Below are positions 18,036-28,500 of a DNA stretch of 64,000 nt, piece by piece; the first letter of the stretch is position 1; every line of letters starts with the position of its first letter. The notes beneath the pieces are model-generated. The model was given only the letters and a program-made list of their open reading frames with translations, did no database searches and was not told the DNA's origin. Origin of the DNA: Massilia sp. Leaf139. Lineage in GTDB: Bacteria > Pseudomonadota > Gammaproteobacteria > Burkholderiales > Burkholderiaceae_D. Location: contig NZ_LMOJ01000023.1 in the NCBI RefSeq assembly GCF_001424165.1, positions 199,708 through 263,707 on the forward strand. The letters are read 5' to 3'. The position numbers and the translations under genes are program-made.

Positions 18036-19088
18036 ATGAATCCGCTCGAAGCCCAGCTCGCCTATCCCTTCGCCGACGAATTGCCCGCGCCCGGCAGCGT
18101 GCGCGAGGTGGCGCGGGGCCTGGGCTGGCTGCGCATGCCGCTGCCGTTCGCGCTTGACCACATCAACCTGTGGCTATTAAAAGACGAGCGGGAAGGGCGT
18201 AGCGGCTATACCGTGATCGATTGCGGCGTGGCCACCGACGCCACCCGCGCCAACTGGGAGCAAGTGTTGACCGGCCCGATGGACAAGCAGCCCGTGCTGC
18301 GCGTGCTGGCCACCCACTGCCACCCGGATCATGTCGGCCTGTCCGGCTGGCTGTGCGCGCGGTTCAAGGCGCCGTTCTGGCTGACGGCCGGCGAATTCGG
18401 CTTCGCGCGCATGATGGCGGCCGCCCTGCCGGGCGTCGATGGCCCCTCGGCGATTCCCCATTTCGAACGCCACGGCCTGCGCGACCCTGCCATGCTCGAG
18501 CAGATGCGCAGCCGCCGCAATTACTATCCCTCTTTGGTGCCGAGCGTGCCCGATGCCTATACCCGGCTGCAGGATGGCCAGCAGATCGCGATCGGGGATG
18601 TCGGCTGGCGTGTGATCACGGGTTTTGGCCATTCGCCGGAACATGCCTCGCTGTATTCGGAGGCGCTGAACGTGCTGATTTCGGGCGACATGGTGTTGCC
18701 GCGCATTTCGACCAATGTCTCCGTGTTCGCCGTTGAACCCGAGGGCAATCCGCTGCAGCAATACCTCGATTCGCTCGATAAATTCGCCGGCCTGCCGGAC
18801 GACGTGCTGGTGCTGCCTTCGCACGGCAAACCCTTCCGCGGCCTGCACACCCGCATCGCCCAGCTACGCGAACACCACGTGGCGCGCCTGGCCGAAGTGC
18901 GCGAGGCTTGCCGGGTGCCGGTCAGCGCGATGGACATCGTACCAATCATGTTCCGCCGCCCGCTCGACGCCCACCAGCTCAGTTTTGCCCTGGGCGAGGC
19001 GCTCGCACACCTGCACAAACTTTGGAATGATGGTATGTTAAAGCGTGTAACCGACGTCGATGGAGTCTTCCGCTTCCACCTGACCTGA
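18036..19088 (+). CDS. MBL-fold metallo-hydrolase
   Basis: A 350-residue metallo-beta-lactamase-fold hydrolase. The zinc motif HxHxDH appears as THCHPDHVG (about residues 92-100), with further ligands in FGHSPEHASLY, SGDMVLP and LPSHGKPF. A C-terminal helical domain (about 270-350) of the type found in lactonase- and thioesterase-like MBL proteins follows. I chose the ATG at 18036, after the operator-containing gap. The substrate is unknown. The shared operator with liuR suggests that it acts in branched-chain acyl-CoA metabolism, perhaps as a thioesterase; this is inference. Confidence 0.88.
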   Translation: MNPLEAQLAYPFADELPAPGSVREVARGLGWLRMPLPFALDHINLWLLKDEREGRSGYTVIDCGVATDATRANWEQVLTGPMDKQPVLRVLATHCHPDHVGLSGWLCARFKAPFWLTAGEFGFARMMAAALPGVDGPSAIPHFERHGLRDPAMLEQMRSRRNYYPSLVPSVPDAYTRLQDGQQIAIGDVGWRVITGFGHSPEHASLYSEALNVLISGDMVLPRISTNVSVFAVEPEGNPLQQYLDSLDKFAGLPDDVLVLPSHGKPFRGLHTRIAQLREHHVARLAEVREACRVPVSAMDIVPIMFRRPLDAHQLSFALGEALAHLHKLWNDGMLKRVTDVDGVFRFHLT

Positions 19089-19330
19089 CCCGAGCGTTTA
19101 CGCTTCTTCGCTGGATCCGTCTGGGCGTCCTGCCCACCCGTATCCTGTACAACGGCTACCGGCCGGCGCGCATGTCGCGCACGCGATACATTTTTATTTC
19201 TGTTCGGATACGAATAAGCTACATTCATGCTTCGAGGAAATTTTGTGGCATGATTCGCTTTTACGCGAAAACTCTCTTCAATTTCCACTTCTTTGTTAAG
19301 TCATCGACCTATTTTGTGTCACAAGTGGTA

Positions 19331-19359
19331 TTGACACCCCATTGACTGACATTTATGGT
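19331..19359 (+). promoter_or_regulatory. Strong sigma-70-type promoter
   Basis: A perfect -35 box TTGACA (19331-19336) is followed after 17 bases by TATGGT (19354-19359). Transcription would start around 19366, leaving a leader of only about 15 bases before the ATG at 19381. The rest of the gap 19089-19330 is AT-richer than its surroundings and shows no gene. Confidence 0.5.
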
Positions 19360-19380
19360 CGAGCATGAAATAGTGCCATC

Positions 19381-19794
19381 ATGAATTCCACGAACGAACG
19401 GGAGAGCTTTAGTGAGCGTCTCCAGCAAGCGCTGAAAAACGCACATTATTCCCCGGATAGCCCGACCCGACTGGCCCGCGAATTTAACATTCGCTTCGAA
19501 GGCCGGCCGATCACGGTGCACGCGGCCCGCAAGTGGCTGGTGGGTGAAGCCATTCCGACCCAGGAAAAGCTGCGCATGATCGCCCAGTGGCTAGGAGTTC
19601 CTGCCGACTGGCTGCGTTTCGGCGGCGCCGAAGCACCCGGCGCGCAGGCCGAAGGCAGTGCCAGCGCGCGTTTCGAATCGGCCGACGTCAAACTGATCGC
19701 CGACCTGCAGCGTCTCGACGAACACCACCGCCAACTCGCACGCGAGTTCATCCGTATGCTAGTACGCCTGAACCACCCCACCCCCCAAAAGTAA
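19381..19794 (+). CDS. Helix-turn-helix (XRE-like) regulator, unknown target
   Basis: A 137-residue protein. The N-terminal half (about 10-80) reads as a Cro/phage-repressor-like helix-turn-helix with the recognition region RPITVHAARKWLVGEAIPT and the downstream helix EKLRMIAQWLGVPADWLRFG. The C-terminal part (about 95-130) is a helical segment, LIADLQRLDEHHRQLAREFI, perhaps for oligomerisation. It stands alone with its own strong promoter. No clear Shine-Dalgarno sequence precedes the ATG. Target genes and function cannot be told. Confidence 0.8.
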   Translation: MNSTNERESFSERLQQALKNAHYSPDSPTRLAREFNIRFEGRPITVHAARKWLVGEAIPTQEKLRMIAQWLGVPADWLRFGGAEAPGAQAEGSASARFESADVKLIADLQRLDEHHRQLAREFIRMLVRLNHPTPQK

Positions 19795-19909
19795 GCCCGC
19801 GCCTTCTTCACGACTGCGTTTCCGCTTACAAATTTTCTTCCGAGTCAGGCAGTACAAATTGCCTGGACTGGCGCATAATCGACTTGTTACAGCCGAGGAT
19901 AGTGCGCCA

Positions 19910-20083
19910 ATGAAAAGCAATTACATGAACACCGCCCAGCTGAAAGAACTCATGACCGCGCCGCCGATGACGGCCGCGCGCCATGCCGAGGTGATGCGCA
20001 AGCGCATCGCCCAGCGCCGGATGCTGGAGGAAGCCAGGGAATTGAAAAAGGCCGGCGACAGCGACCATTTCGGGAAACGCTGA
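19910..20083 (+). CDS. Small basic protein of unknown function (57 aa)
   Basis: A short reading frame encoding a highly charged, helix-prone protein (RKRIAQRRMLEEAREL is its core), with no signal or membrane segment. The purine-rich GAGG lies about 11 bases before the ATG, farther than usual; Met 19925 is another possible start. The reading frame ends exactly where a long inverted repeat begins. Its codon choice resembles the neighbours, which supports it as a real gene, but no family is recognised. Confidence 0.55.
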   Translation: MKSNYMNTAQLKELMTAPPMTAARHAEVMRKRIAQRRMLEEARELKKAGDSDHFGKR

Positions 20084-20183
20084 ACGCCTGACAAGACCCT
20101 AGGGCGGCGTTGCATCCGTCTTGCCGTACTCGCGTACTGTCTTCGACGATGCGCCTTGCCCCAGGGCCTTGTCAGGCGTTCAG
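20080..20183. repeat. Imperfect inverted repeat of about 104 bases
   Basis: The ends CTGAACGCCTGACAAG (20080-20095) and CTTGTCAGGCGTTCAG (20168-20183) are perfectly inverted over 16 bases. The interior is also roughly self-complementary, so the whole unit could fold as one long hairpin. It lies between the convergent 57-aa gene and ubiX. The left arm overlaps the stop codon of the small gene. No T-tract is seen. It is a different family from the GTAG palindromes. Confidence 0.75.
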
Positions 20184-20192
20184 TCTAGATAG

Positions 20193-20777
20193 CTAAGCGT
20201 CCCGCATGCCGGGCCAGCGCGGCGCAGCGGTATTCTCGATATTCAATAAATCGAGCACGCGGTCGAGCGTGTGATCGACCATCTCGTCGATACTCGCCGG
20301 GCGGTGATAAAAGCTCGGTAGCGGCGGGAAGACAATCCCCCCCATCTCGGTGACGGCCGTCATATTGCGCAGGTGCGCCAGGTTCAACGGCGTTTCGCGC
20401 ACCATCAGCACCAGCCGCCGTCTTTCCTTCAGGATCACGTCGGCCGCGCGCGCCACCAGATTATCGGCCAGGCCGTGCGCCACGGCGGCCAGCGTCTTCA
20501 TCGAGCAGGGCGCAATCACCATGCCATCGGTCTGGAATGAGCCGCTGGCGATCGATGCACCGATTTCCCGATTCTTATGCACGACGTGGGCCAGCGCCTC
20601 GACGTCGCGCCGCTGCATGCCGACTTCCTGGTGCAGCGTCAGGGAAGCGGCGTCCGAGACGACCAAGTGGCTCTCGACGCCGGGAACCTGCGCCAGCCGT
20701 TGCAGCAGGCGCACGCCGTAAATCGCGCCGGTCGCGCCGGTGATGCCGACGACGATCCGGCGCGGACGATCAGCCAT
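20193..20777 (-). CDS. ubiX: Flavin prenyltransferase UbiX
   Basis: A 194-residue UbiX/Pad1 enzyme that makes prenylated FMN, the cofactor of UbiD decarboxylase in ubiquinone synthesis. Signatures: [18 protein letters not shown] at the start (FMN-binding loop), the central [15 protein letters not shown], and [20 protein letters not shown] with [14 protein letters not shown] (prenyl-phosphate site). The ATG overlaps the end of grxD by eight bases, so the two are coupled. ubiD is not in the window. Confidence 0.96.
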   Translation of the reverse strand: MADRPRRIVVGITGATGAIYGVRLLQRLAQVPGVESHLVVSDAASLTLHQEVGMQRRDVEALAHVVHKNREIGASIASGSFQTDGMVIAPCSMKTLAAVAHGLADNLVARAADVILKERRRLVLMVRETPLNLAHLRNMTAVTEMGGIVFPPLPSFYHRPASIDEMVDHTLDRVLDLLNIENTAAPRWPGMRDA

Positions 20778-21087
20778 TCTTCGGGAACATCGCCTGCAGT
20801 TCGCCCGATTCGTACATCTCGTTCATGATGTCCGAGCCGCCGATGAACTCGCCGTTCACGTACAGCTGCGGAATGGTCGGCCAGTTCGAATAGTCCTTGA
20901 TACCCTGGCGCACTTCCGGATCTTCCAGCACGTTGACGGTGGCGATGTTATCGACGCCGCAGGCTTTCAGGATCTGGATGGCGCGGCCGGAAAAACCGCA
21001 TTGCGGGAACTGCGCGGTGCCCTTCATGAACAGCACGACCGGGGTGTTGGTCACGGTGTCTTTGATCCAGGTTTGTACGTCGCTCAT
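20770..21087 (-). CDS. grxD: Monothiol glutaredoxin (Grx4 type)
   Basis: A 105-residue monothiol glutaredoxin with the CGFS active site (Cys30) and the glutathione-binding features [19 protein letters not shown]. Such proteins carry [2Fe-2S] clusters with BolA-type partners; an IbaG/BolA-like gene is elsewhere in this window (44967). I chose the ATG at 21087, preceded by GAAGG; a longer frame to 21228 has no typical sequence. It overlaps ubiX downstream. Confidence 0.95.
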   Translation of the reverse strand: MSDVQTWIKDTVTNTPVVLFMKGTAQFPQCGFSGRAIQILKACGVDNIATVNVLEDPEVRQGIKDYSNWPTIPQLYVNGEFIGGSDIMNEMYESGELQAMFPKNG

Positions 21088-21245
21088 GTGCTTGCCTTCG
21101 GTGGGAAATGGGGGAAATGGCGTCATTCTATAAGAAATCGACCGCGGCGGTGCAGCGCGGCGGCCCAGTTCCAGCGCTGGAGACAGGGCCGCGATTGCGG
21201 TATGATCATTCGGTTTATCTTCTGCCAACGATCCAGGGTTTTCTC

Positions 21246-21554
21246 ATGCAACAAGCTCCCAAGGCCGCGCCGTCGGCCGCTTTCAATCTGATCCTGACCT
21301 TTGTCCTGGGTTTCATCGGCATCTTCGACATCTACAGCGGCCTCACGGGCGATGGCGCCGGCGTCTTCATCACCGGCCTGGCCCTGACGATCTATGCGGT
21401 CGTGCTGCTGCGCGACGCCCTGCACATCAAGAAGACCGGCCAGGCCTCGATGAGCCGCAAGCGCATGAACCATATCGGCTTGGCCTGCCTGGCGCTGTAC
21501 GTGTTCGGCATCCTGGTGAAACGGGTGCCTGAGATGGCGCAGTTTTTCAGCTGA
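21246..21554 (+). CDS. Small inner-membrane protein of unknown function
   Basis: A 102-residue protein with three predicted membrane helices: about 12-32 (FNLILTFVLGFIGIFDIYSG), 37-58 (GVFITGLALTIYAVVLLRDAL) and 78-95 (IGLACLALYVFGILV). A basic cytoplasmic loop (IKKTGQASMSRKRMN) lies between the last two. I chose the ATG at 21246; the frame runs up to 21108 but without typical sequence. It is divergent from grxD. No function can be assigned. Confidence 0.75.
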   Translation: MQQAPKAAPSAAFNLILTFVLGFIGIFDIYSGLTGDGAGVFITGLALTIYAVVLLRDALHIKKTGQASMSRKRMNHIGLACLALYVFGILVKRVPEMAQFFS

Positions 21555-21560
21555 CCGGAT

Positions 21561-22007
21561 TCAATCCAGACGTTTGCCGAGGCAAGCCGATTCGGCACGC
21601 CCGGCATACTGGCCATAGGCGGCGATGGGCGCATAAGCACCGCGTTCGTAGAAGCCCAGCGCCCGCAGGTTGACGCGGCGGGTCGACAGCCACAGCTCCC
21701 GATACCCGAACGCCGCCGCCTGCGCTTCCAACGCCGCCAATAAACAAGGGCCGGCGCCGCTGCCGGGCCGCGCATACATCCGCTTGAGCTCCGCCACGCC
21801 CGGCGCCAGGGGCCGCAGCGCGCCGCATCCGACGGCGCTGCCTTGCGCGTCGCGCGCGACCAGAAATACCGAACCCGGCCCGCGCACGTCGGCCGGATCG
21901 AAGGATCCCGCGCCGCTGTCGCCGCAGATGGCCGCCAGCGCGGCATCGAGTTCGGCGATCAGCGCCCGCGCATCAAGGCTGTCCGGATCGAGCGGGGCGC
22001 AGACCAC
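21561..22007 (-). CDS. GNAT-family N-acetyltransferase
   Basis: A 148-residue acetyltransferase-like protein: beta-4 VAELKRMYARPGSGAGPCLLAAL is cited by its ends (VAELKRMYARP, then GAGPCLLAALEAQA), corresponding to the acetyl-CoA loop. The motif ALGFYERGAYAPI follows near the C-terminus. The loop reads R-P-G-S-G-A-G rather than the standard Q/R-x-x-G-x-G, a slight variation. The gene starts three bases after the tex stop on the same strand, so it is likely co-transcribed with tex. The substrate is unknown. Confidence 0.85.
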   Translation of the reverse strand: MVCAPLDPDSLDARALIAELDAALAAICGDSGAGSFDPADVRGPGSVFLVARDAQGSAVGCGALRPLAPGVAELKRMYARPGSGAGPCLLAALEAQAAAFGYRELWLSTRRVNLRALGFYERGAYAPIAAYGQYAGRAESACLGKRLD

Positions 22008-22010
22008 GGC

Positions 22011-24377
22011 TTACTTGCGCAGCTTGGCGAATGCCGCCGCCATCGCGCCGCCCGCATCCTGCGCGGCCGGGCGCTCCTGGCGCGCATGCTGGGCCACGCG
22101 CTTGCGATCCTCGCGGTCGGCGCGCTGCTGCGGCTGCGCGCCTGGCTGCGGCGCGGAGTCGGTCAAACGCATGGTCAGCGCGATGCGTTTACGTTTCGGA
22201 TCGACTTCCAGCACCTTCACCTTGACGACCTGGCCGGCCTTGACCACCGTGTGCGGATCCTTGACGAAGGTGTTCGACAGCGCCGAGATATGCACCAGGC
22301 CGTCCTGGTGCACGCCGATGTCGACAAAGGCGCCAAAGGCGGCGACGTTGGTGACGACGCCTTCCAGGATCATGTCCGGGCGCAGGTCGCTGATCTCCTC
22401 GACGCCTTCTTTGAAGGTGGCGGTGGTGAATTCCGGACGCGGATCGCGGCCCGGCTTTTCCAGCTCCTTGAGGATGTCGGTCACGGTCGGCACGCCGAAT
22501 TTGTCGTCGGCGTATTTGGCCGGATTGAGCGACTTGATCAAGCCGCTGTCGCCCACCACCGCCTTCATGTCGCGTTTCACGTCCGCCAGGATCTTCTGCA
22601 CCACCGGATAGGATTCCGGGTGCACCGCCGAGGCGTCGAGCGGGTTCTCGCCGCCGATCACGCGCAGGAAGCCCGCCGCCTGTTCGAAGGTCTTGTCGCC
22701 CAGGCGCGGCACGGCTTTCAGGGCCGCGCGCGAAGGGAAGGCGCCCTTCATGTCGCGGTAGCTGACGATGCTCTGGGCCACGCTGCTCGACAGGCCGGAC
22801 ACGCGCGCCAGCAGCGGCGCCGAGGCCGTGTTGACGTCCACGCCGACCGCGTTCACGCAATCCTCGACCACGGCGTCGAGCGAGCGCGCGAGCTGCGTCT
22901 GCGAGACGTCGTGCTGGTACTGGCCGACGCCGATCGACTTCGGATCGATTTTCACGAGTTCCGCCAGCGGATCCTGCAGGCGGCGCGCGATCGAGACGGC
23001 GCCGCGGATCGACACGTCCAGATCCGGCAGCTCGCGCGAAGCGAATTCCGAAGCCGAATACACCGAGGCGCCCGCTTCGGAGACGACGATTTTCGTGAGC
23101 TTCAGCTCGGGGCGGGTTTTGATCAGATCCTGGGCCAGTTTATCCGTCTCGCGCGAGGCGGTGCCGTTGCCGATCGAGATCAGGGAGACATTGTGCTTGG
23201 CCGCCAGCTGGCCTAGCACGTGCAGCGAACCGTCCCAGTCATTTCTCGGCTGGTGCGGGTAGATGGTGGCGGTGTCGACCACCTTGCCGGTGGCGTCGAC
23301 CACGGCGACCTTGACGCCGGTGCGCAGGCCCGGATCGAGCCCCATGGTGGCGCGCTGGCCGGCCGGCGCCGCCAGCAGCAGCGCTTTCAGGTTACGCGCG
23401 AACACGTTGATCGCATCGAGCTCCGCCTTTTCGCGCAGGGCGCCCATCAATTCGGTCTCGATGTACATGAAGCTTTTCACGCGCCAGGTCCAGCGCGCCG
23501 TGTCGAGCAGCCATTTGTCGGCCGGACGATTCATGCTCTTGATGCCGAAGCGGGCGGCGATGCGGCTCTCGCAGGGGTTGTGCGGCGCGTCCCACTTCGG
23601 CTTCTCAAGCTCGGTGTCCAGGCGCAGCACGACGTCGAGGATGCCTTCGCGGCGCCCGCGCATCAGCGCCAGCGCGCGGTGCGAGGGAACGGTGGCGAGC
23701 GGCTCCGAATACGCGAAGTAATCGGCAAACTTTTCGCCTTCCTCTTCCTTGCCGGCGACGACTTTCGATTCGACGACGCCATGCTCCTGCACGTATTCGC
23801 GCAGCGATTGCAGCAGGGTCGCGTCTTCGGCAAAGCGCTCCATCAGGATCTGGCGCGCGCCGTCGAGCGCGGCTTTGATGTCCGGCACGCCGGGGTTGTT
23901 CACGCCGTCGGCATTGCTGAAGGCCTCGCGCAGGTATTTATTCGCTTCCTCTTCCGGATTGCGCGACGGGTCATTGAGTAAATCGTCGGCCAGCGGAGCC
24001 AGGCCCGCTTCGACGGCAATCTGCGCTTTCGTGCGGCGCTTTTGCTTGTACGGCAGGTAGAGATCCTCAAGGCGGGTTTTGTCCTCGGCCAGGGCGATGG
24101 CTTCCAGCAGGGCCGGCGTCATCTTGTTTTGCTCGGTGATCGATTCGATGATCGCCGCGCGCCGGTCTTCGAGTTCGCGCAGGTAGCGCAGGCGCTCTTC
24201 CAGCAGGCGCAACTGGATGTCGTCGAGGCCGCCGGTGGCTTCCTTGCGGTAGCGGGCGATGAAGGGGACGGTGGCGCCTTCATCCAGCAGGGTGATGGCG
24301 GCGGCGACTTGCGCCGGCTTGGCAGCCAGTTCGATGGCGAGGCGTTGTTCGATGGAAGGCAGCATGGGCGATGTCAT
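22011..24377 (-). CDS. tex: Tex family S1 RNA-binding transcription accessory protein
   Basis: A 788-residue Tex protein, a conserved nucleic-acid-binding factor related to eukaryotic Spt6. Domain order: N-terminal helical region with [15 protein letters not shown]; the YqgF/RNase-H-like domain at about 330-460 ([17 protein letters not shown]); helix-hairpin-helix repeats ([19 protein letters not shown]); and a C-terminal S1 domain at about 650-725 ([20 protein letters not shown]). I chose the ATG at 24377; a Met four codons later is equally possible and no clear ribosome site is seen. The frame upstream to 24623 belongs to antisense sequence. Confidence 0.95.
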   Translation of the reverse strand: MTSPMLPSIEQRLAIELAAKPAQVAAAITLLDEGATVPFIARYRKEATGGLDDIQLRLLEERLRYLRELEDRRAAIIESITEQNKMTPALLEAIALAEDKTRLEDLYLPYKQKRRTKAQIAVEAGLAPLADDLLNDPSRNPEEEANKYLREAFSNADGVNNPGVPDIKAALDGARQILMERFAEDATLLQSLREYVQEHGVVESKVVAGKEEEGEKFADYFAYSEPLATVPSHRALALMRGRREGILDVVLRLDTELEKPKWDAPHNPCESRIAARFGIKSMNRPADKWLLDTARWTWRVKSFMYIETELMGALREKAELDAINVFARNLKALLLAAPAGQRATMGLDPGLRTGVKVAVVDATGKVVDTATIYPHQPRNDWDGSLHVLGQLAAKHNVSLISIGNGTASRETDKLAQDLIKTRPELKLTKIVVSEAGASVYSASEFASRELPDLDVSIRGAVSIARRLQDPLAELVKIDPKSIGVGQYQHDVSQTQLARSLDAVVEDCVNAVGVDVNTASAPLLARVSGLSSSVAQSIVSYRDMKGAFPSRAALKAVPRLGDKTFEQAAGFLRVIGGENPLDASAVHPESYPVVQKILADVKRDMKAVVGDSGLIKSLNPAKYADDKFGVPTVTDILKELEKPGRDPRPEFTTATFKEGVEEISDLRPDMILEGVVTNVAAFGAFVDIGVHQDGLVHISALSNTFVKDPHTVVKAGQVVKVKVLEVDPKRKRIALTMRLTDSAPQPGAQPQQRADREDRKRVAQHARQERPAAQDAGGAMAAAFAKLRK

Positions 24378-24471
24378 TGGTGCGTGAGTCAGGCGGGCAG
24401 TGTTACGCAAACCCGCCCGAAGCGCCAGTCTTGACATTCCGATTTTGCTGCGGTCGACACCGCCCGGTTCG

Positions 24472-25029
24472 TTACTCCACCAGCGTCGTGCGGATTTCGC
24501 GCACGCGCAGCAGCACGCGTACCATCGCGTACGGCACCAGCAGCAGGTACACGGCGAAGAGGCTGCCGAAGATGACCATGCCCGACGTCGAGAACTCGGC
24601 CAGCATGGCACGCCGCTCCGCACTCGCCAGCAGCATCCAGATCGGCAAACTGGTGCCGATCAGCACCGCCAGCAGCAACTGGAATTTTTTCGCCATCGAT
24701 ACGCGATCCGTGTAGATCTGCGGCTCGCGGCCATTGACTACCGGGATGCACCAGTATTCCCAACCGACCGTGGTGGCAGCCAGCCGCCAGCCGGCGTCCG
24801 CCATCAGCTGCTGAAAGTCGCCGCTGCTGTTGGCGCCGGAAAAATCGACGCGGTAGACGACGTCGGCGGCTTGTCCGCGGCGGAATGTCCAGAAACCGAA
24901 GGGACTGACCTTCGCCAGGTGCAGACCCTGGCCCGCCTGGGCGCGCAGCCAGGCTTCCTGTTCCCGATCCTGGTGCGCCAGGAAAAATTTGAAAAGGGTG
25001 ACCGTCGATTTGTGCTTGCCGTCTTTCAT
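24472..25029 (-). CDS. DUF2812 membrane protein
   Basis: A 185-residue protein. The soluble N-terminal part (about 1-115, with [19 protein letters not shown] and GWEYWCIP) is typical of DUF2812. Two membrane helices follow at about 130-150 and 158-180. The family is usually encoded next to a PadR regulator, as here, where the PadR gene ends 11 bases upstream. The likely start is the ATG at 25029, behind AGGGA. In related pairs the regulator represses the membrane protein; the biological role is not known. Confidence 0.85.
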   Translation of the reverse strand: MKDGKHKSTVTLFKFFLAHQDREQEAWLRAQAGQGLHLAKVSPFGFWTFRRGQAADVVYRVDFSGANSSGDFQQLMADAGWRLAATTVGWEYWCIPVVNGREPQIYTDRVSMAKKFQLLLAVLIGTSLPIWMLLASAERRAMLAEFSTSGMVIFGSLFAVYLLLVPYAMVRVLLRVREIRTTLVE

Positions 25030-25040
25030 TTCCCTGTTCC

Positions 25041-25364
25041 CTAGTCCTTGGCGGCCAGTGCAAACTGTCCGTTTTGCAGCATGATGGCCAAGCGCCGCAC
25101 CTGCTCGGCCAGCACGCGCCGGCCCTTGCTTGTCAGCGCATAGGTCTTGCGCCGTTCTTCTTCGCTGACCTTTTCGATCAGCCCCTGCTTTTCCAGCGTA
25201 CTGAATGCCCCATACAGGGTGCCCGGCCCGATGACGACGTTGCCCTGGCTCATGCTTTCCACCTTCTGCATCAGCGCATAGCCATGCAGCGGCTCGTCGA
25301 GCGCGGCCAGTACGTAATAGGTCGCTTCCGACAGGGGCAACAGCTTTCCAAAATCGATGTCCAC
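25041..25364 (-). CDS. PadR-family transcriptional regulator
   Basis: A PadR-type winged-helix repressor of 107 residues: YYVLAALDEPLHGYALMQKV (helix-turn-helix), IGPGTLYGAFSTLEKQGLIE (recognition helix and wing) and ERRKTYALTSKGRRVL. The GTG at 25364 has GGGGAG five bases upstream and gives the family's normal N-terminus. The ATG at 25382 would lie inside the operator-like palindrome and has no ribosome site, so I prefer GTG. It pairs with the DUF2812 gene downstream. Confidence 0.88.
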   Translation of the reverse strand: MDIDFGKLLPLSEATYYVLAALDEPLHGYALMQKVESMSQGNVVIGPGTLYGAFSTLEKQGLIEKVSEEERRKTYALTSKGRRVLAEQVRRLAIMLQNGQFALAAKD

Positions 25365-25381
25365 TTGGGCTCCCCGGTTCA

Positions 25382-25415
25382 TATATCGAGTAGCGACATA
25401 TCGTGTCCCGATATA
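25382..25415. promoter_or_regulatory. Putative PadR operator
   Basis: TATATCG (25382-25388) and CGATATA (25409-25415) form an inverted pair across 20 bases, with a third ATATCG copy between them at 25398-25403. Such AT-rich, ATAT-containing dyads are typical PadR targets. It lies directly in front of the padR-DUF2812 pair. Autoregulation is inferred. Confidence 0.5.
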
Positions 25416-25596
25416 CTAGCAGCCTGTTTTCTCTTGTCAATGCGTTTTTTGAGATGCCGCATTCCGTGCTGCGGGCGACACAAGTCTTTCGCGTCGTAAA
25501 GATATCTCGGCTACGTGCGATTCCGAACAAAACTGAAGTGCCCGTATGAGAGATAATGGCGTTTGTTGTTTTTTTTCATACAGGTTCAAGGACCCA

Positions 25597-28500
25597 ATGC
25601 ACACAGTTGATTACCCACGCGAACACGCGAGCGATGCCCCGGCCCCGCGCGCGACGCCGGCACGCGCGCCTGCTCTGCCCGCACCGGTGGCGACCTGGCT
25701 GCAGCGGGTCGAGGCGGCGGCGCATCCGCAGCCGAAGCTGACCGCCGAGGTCGCCGATCCGAAGGTGACGCAGTACAAGTTCGTGTATGTGATGGCCCCT
25801 ACCAGCGGCGGCCGCCATGTCGCCATTTGCCTGTGCAAGGCGCGCCTGCGTCCGAACGGTGAAGTGGCTGCGGCCAGTCCGGTGAATGAAGTCTTCTCGC
25901 TGCTGTCGGCGCCGCCCGCCTACCTGGAAGGCGAGGACGAAGACCTGGTGCGCTTCTTCATCGCCATGCGCAGCGGCTCCTCGCAAAGCACCAGCGCGAC
26001 CGAGCCCAAGGGCAAGGTCGGCGCCATCCTGCTCGATTTGCTGCTGCGCCAGGGCAAGCTGCTGTGGGCGAACTCCTGGGCCGACATGGCCAACGGCCTG
26101 GTCTATCCGCTGCAGGCCGGCCCGACCCGCCAGGCCAATCTCGCCTGGCGCGACGAAGGCCGCGCCGCCAAGCTCGGCTGGTCGGTGGAGCCGGCGAACG
26201 GCGCCAATCACCCGGGCGCCGATCTGATCGACTACATGCTGCCGACCGATCCGCCCTGGTACATCGACAATCTGTCGTGCGGGCCGCTGTCGCTCAATCG
26301 CGGCGGCGTCGACATCTCGCTGGCCGAACTGCAGGCCCTGGTGGCGCAAGCGCCCGTCCTGACCGGCAACGATAAAAAACGCGTCTCGCAACTGCTGCTG
26401 GCGCATGGTTTGCAGGAATTGATGCCGCTGCCGCAACCGCTGACCCAGCGTCTGCGCAACGACGTCAAGCCGCAGCCCTTCCTGCTGCTCGATTCGGTGG
26501 CGCTGGCCGATACCGGCACCCAGCGCTGGCACGATTTCGCCGTGCTGTCCTTCGACTACGACGGCCAGCGCGTTTCCTTCGACCCCTCGCAGCGCGTGGT
26601 GCGCCAGATCGGCGACGTCACCGAGATCATCGAGCGCGATGTCGCGGCCGAAAGCCTGGCGCTGGATAAACTGGCGGAACTCGGTTTCCGCAAGCCGGCT
26701 ACCACACCGCTGTCGGCCGTGGCCGGCGCGGTGCAGCTGGAAAGCCAGGCGCATTGGCTGCGCTTTGCCGAGAACGACCTCGATGCGCTGATCGACGCCG
26801 GCTGGCACCTGCAAAAATCGAACAAGTACCGCTACGACGTGGTGCCGGTCGAAGAGTGGTATGCCGAGATCGACGAACCGGAAGAAGCCGGTAAAGCCTG
26901 GTTCGAGCTGGAACTGGGCATCGTCGTCAACCGCAAGCGGGTGCCGCTGCTGCCGGTGCTGGTACAGCTGATCCGCAACGCGCCGCTTGAGTTCGATCCG
27001 GCCGTGCTGGCCGCCCACGGCGACACCGACCAGATGCTGGCAACCCTGCCCGAAGGTTTACGGGTTGCCCTGCCCTGGGCGCGTGTAAAACCGATCCTGG
27101 CGACGCTGGGCGAACTGTATTTCAACGACAAGATCAAGAGCCGGGTGCGCCTGTCGACGCTGGACGCGAGCCGCCTGGAAGAACTGGCGCGCGGCGTCGA
27201 AATGCGCTGGTTCGGCGGCGAGCAGTTGCGTGAAACGGGCCGCAAGCTGAGCCAGTTCGGCTCCGTCAAAAAGGTGGCGGCGCCCGCCGGCCTGCAGGCG
27301 ACCCTGCGCGACTACCAGCTCGACGGCTTGTCGTGGATGCAGTTCCTGCGCGAATACGATCTGGCCGGCATCCTGGCCGACGACATGGGTCTCGGCAAAA
27401 CCGTGCAGACCCTGGCGCACATCCTGACGGAGAAAGAGGCGGGCCGCCTGACCAGCCCGGCGCTGGTGATCGCGCCGACCAGCCTGATGACCAACTGGCA
27501 GGAAGAAGCCGCGCGCTTCGCCCCGAGTTTAAAAGTGCTGCTGCTGCAGGGTAAAGAGCGGGTGGACATGTTCGACCAGATCGAGCAGGCCGACATCGTC
27601 CTGACGACCTATGCCTTACTGCCGCGCGACGAGGAAAAGCTGCGCGAACACCATTATCACCTGGTGATCCTGGACGAATCGCATTACATCAAGAACACCC
27701 GTTCGAAAGCGGCGCAGACGGCTGGTTCGCTAAATGCGAAACACCGCCTGTGCCTGACCGGCACCCCGCTGGAAAACCATTTGGGCGAACTCTGGTCGCA
27801 ATTCCACTTCCTGCTGCCGGGATTGCTGGGCGAGGAAAAAGCATTCAATACCCAGTTCCGCCATCCGATCGAACGCCAGGACGATCCGGTGCGGCGCGCC
27901 TTGCTGAATCGCCGCATCCGTCCTTTCCTGCTGCGCCGGACGAAAGACAACGTCGCCAAGGAATTGCCGGAAAAGACGGAAATGATCCGCCGCGTCGAAT
28001 TGACGGGCCCCCAACGCGACCTGTATGAAACCGTGCGCTTGGCGATGGACAAGAAAGTGCGCGAGGAAATCGACCGCAAGGGCGTGGCGCGCAGCCAGAT
28101 CGTGATCCTGGAAGCCTTATTGAAACTGCGCCAGGTTTGCTGCGATCCGCGCCTGGTGAAAGCCATGCCGTCGAAAAAGAACACGGCCGCGATTTCCGCG
28201 AAGCTGACCGACCTGATGCAAATGGTCGACGACTTATTGGAAGAGGGCCGCAAGATCCTGGTGTTCTCGCAATTCACCAGCATGCTGGCGCTGATCGAGG
28301 AAGAGCTGGCGGCGCGTGGCATCCGCTACGCCATCCTCACCGGCGAAACGCGCGACCGCTCGGCGCAAGTGGCCGCCTTCCAGCAGGGTGCGGTGCCGAT
28401 CTTCCTGATCAGTTTAAAAGCCGGCGGCGTGGGCCTGAACCTGACGGCGGCCGATACCGTCATCCATTACGATCCGTGGTGGAATCCGGCGGCGGAAAAC

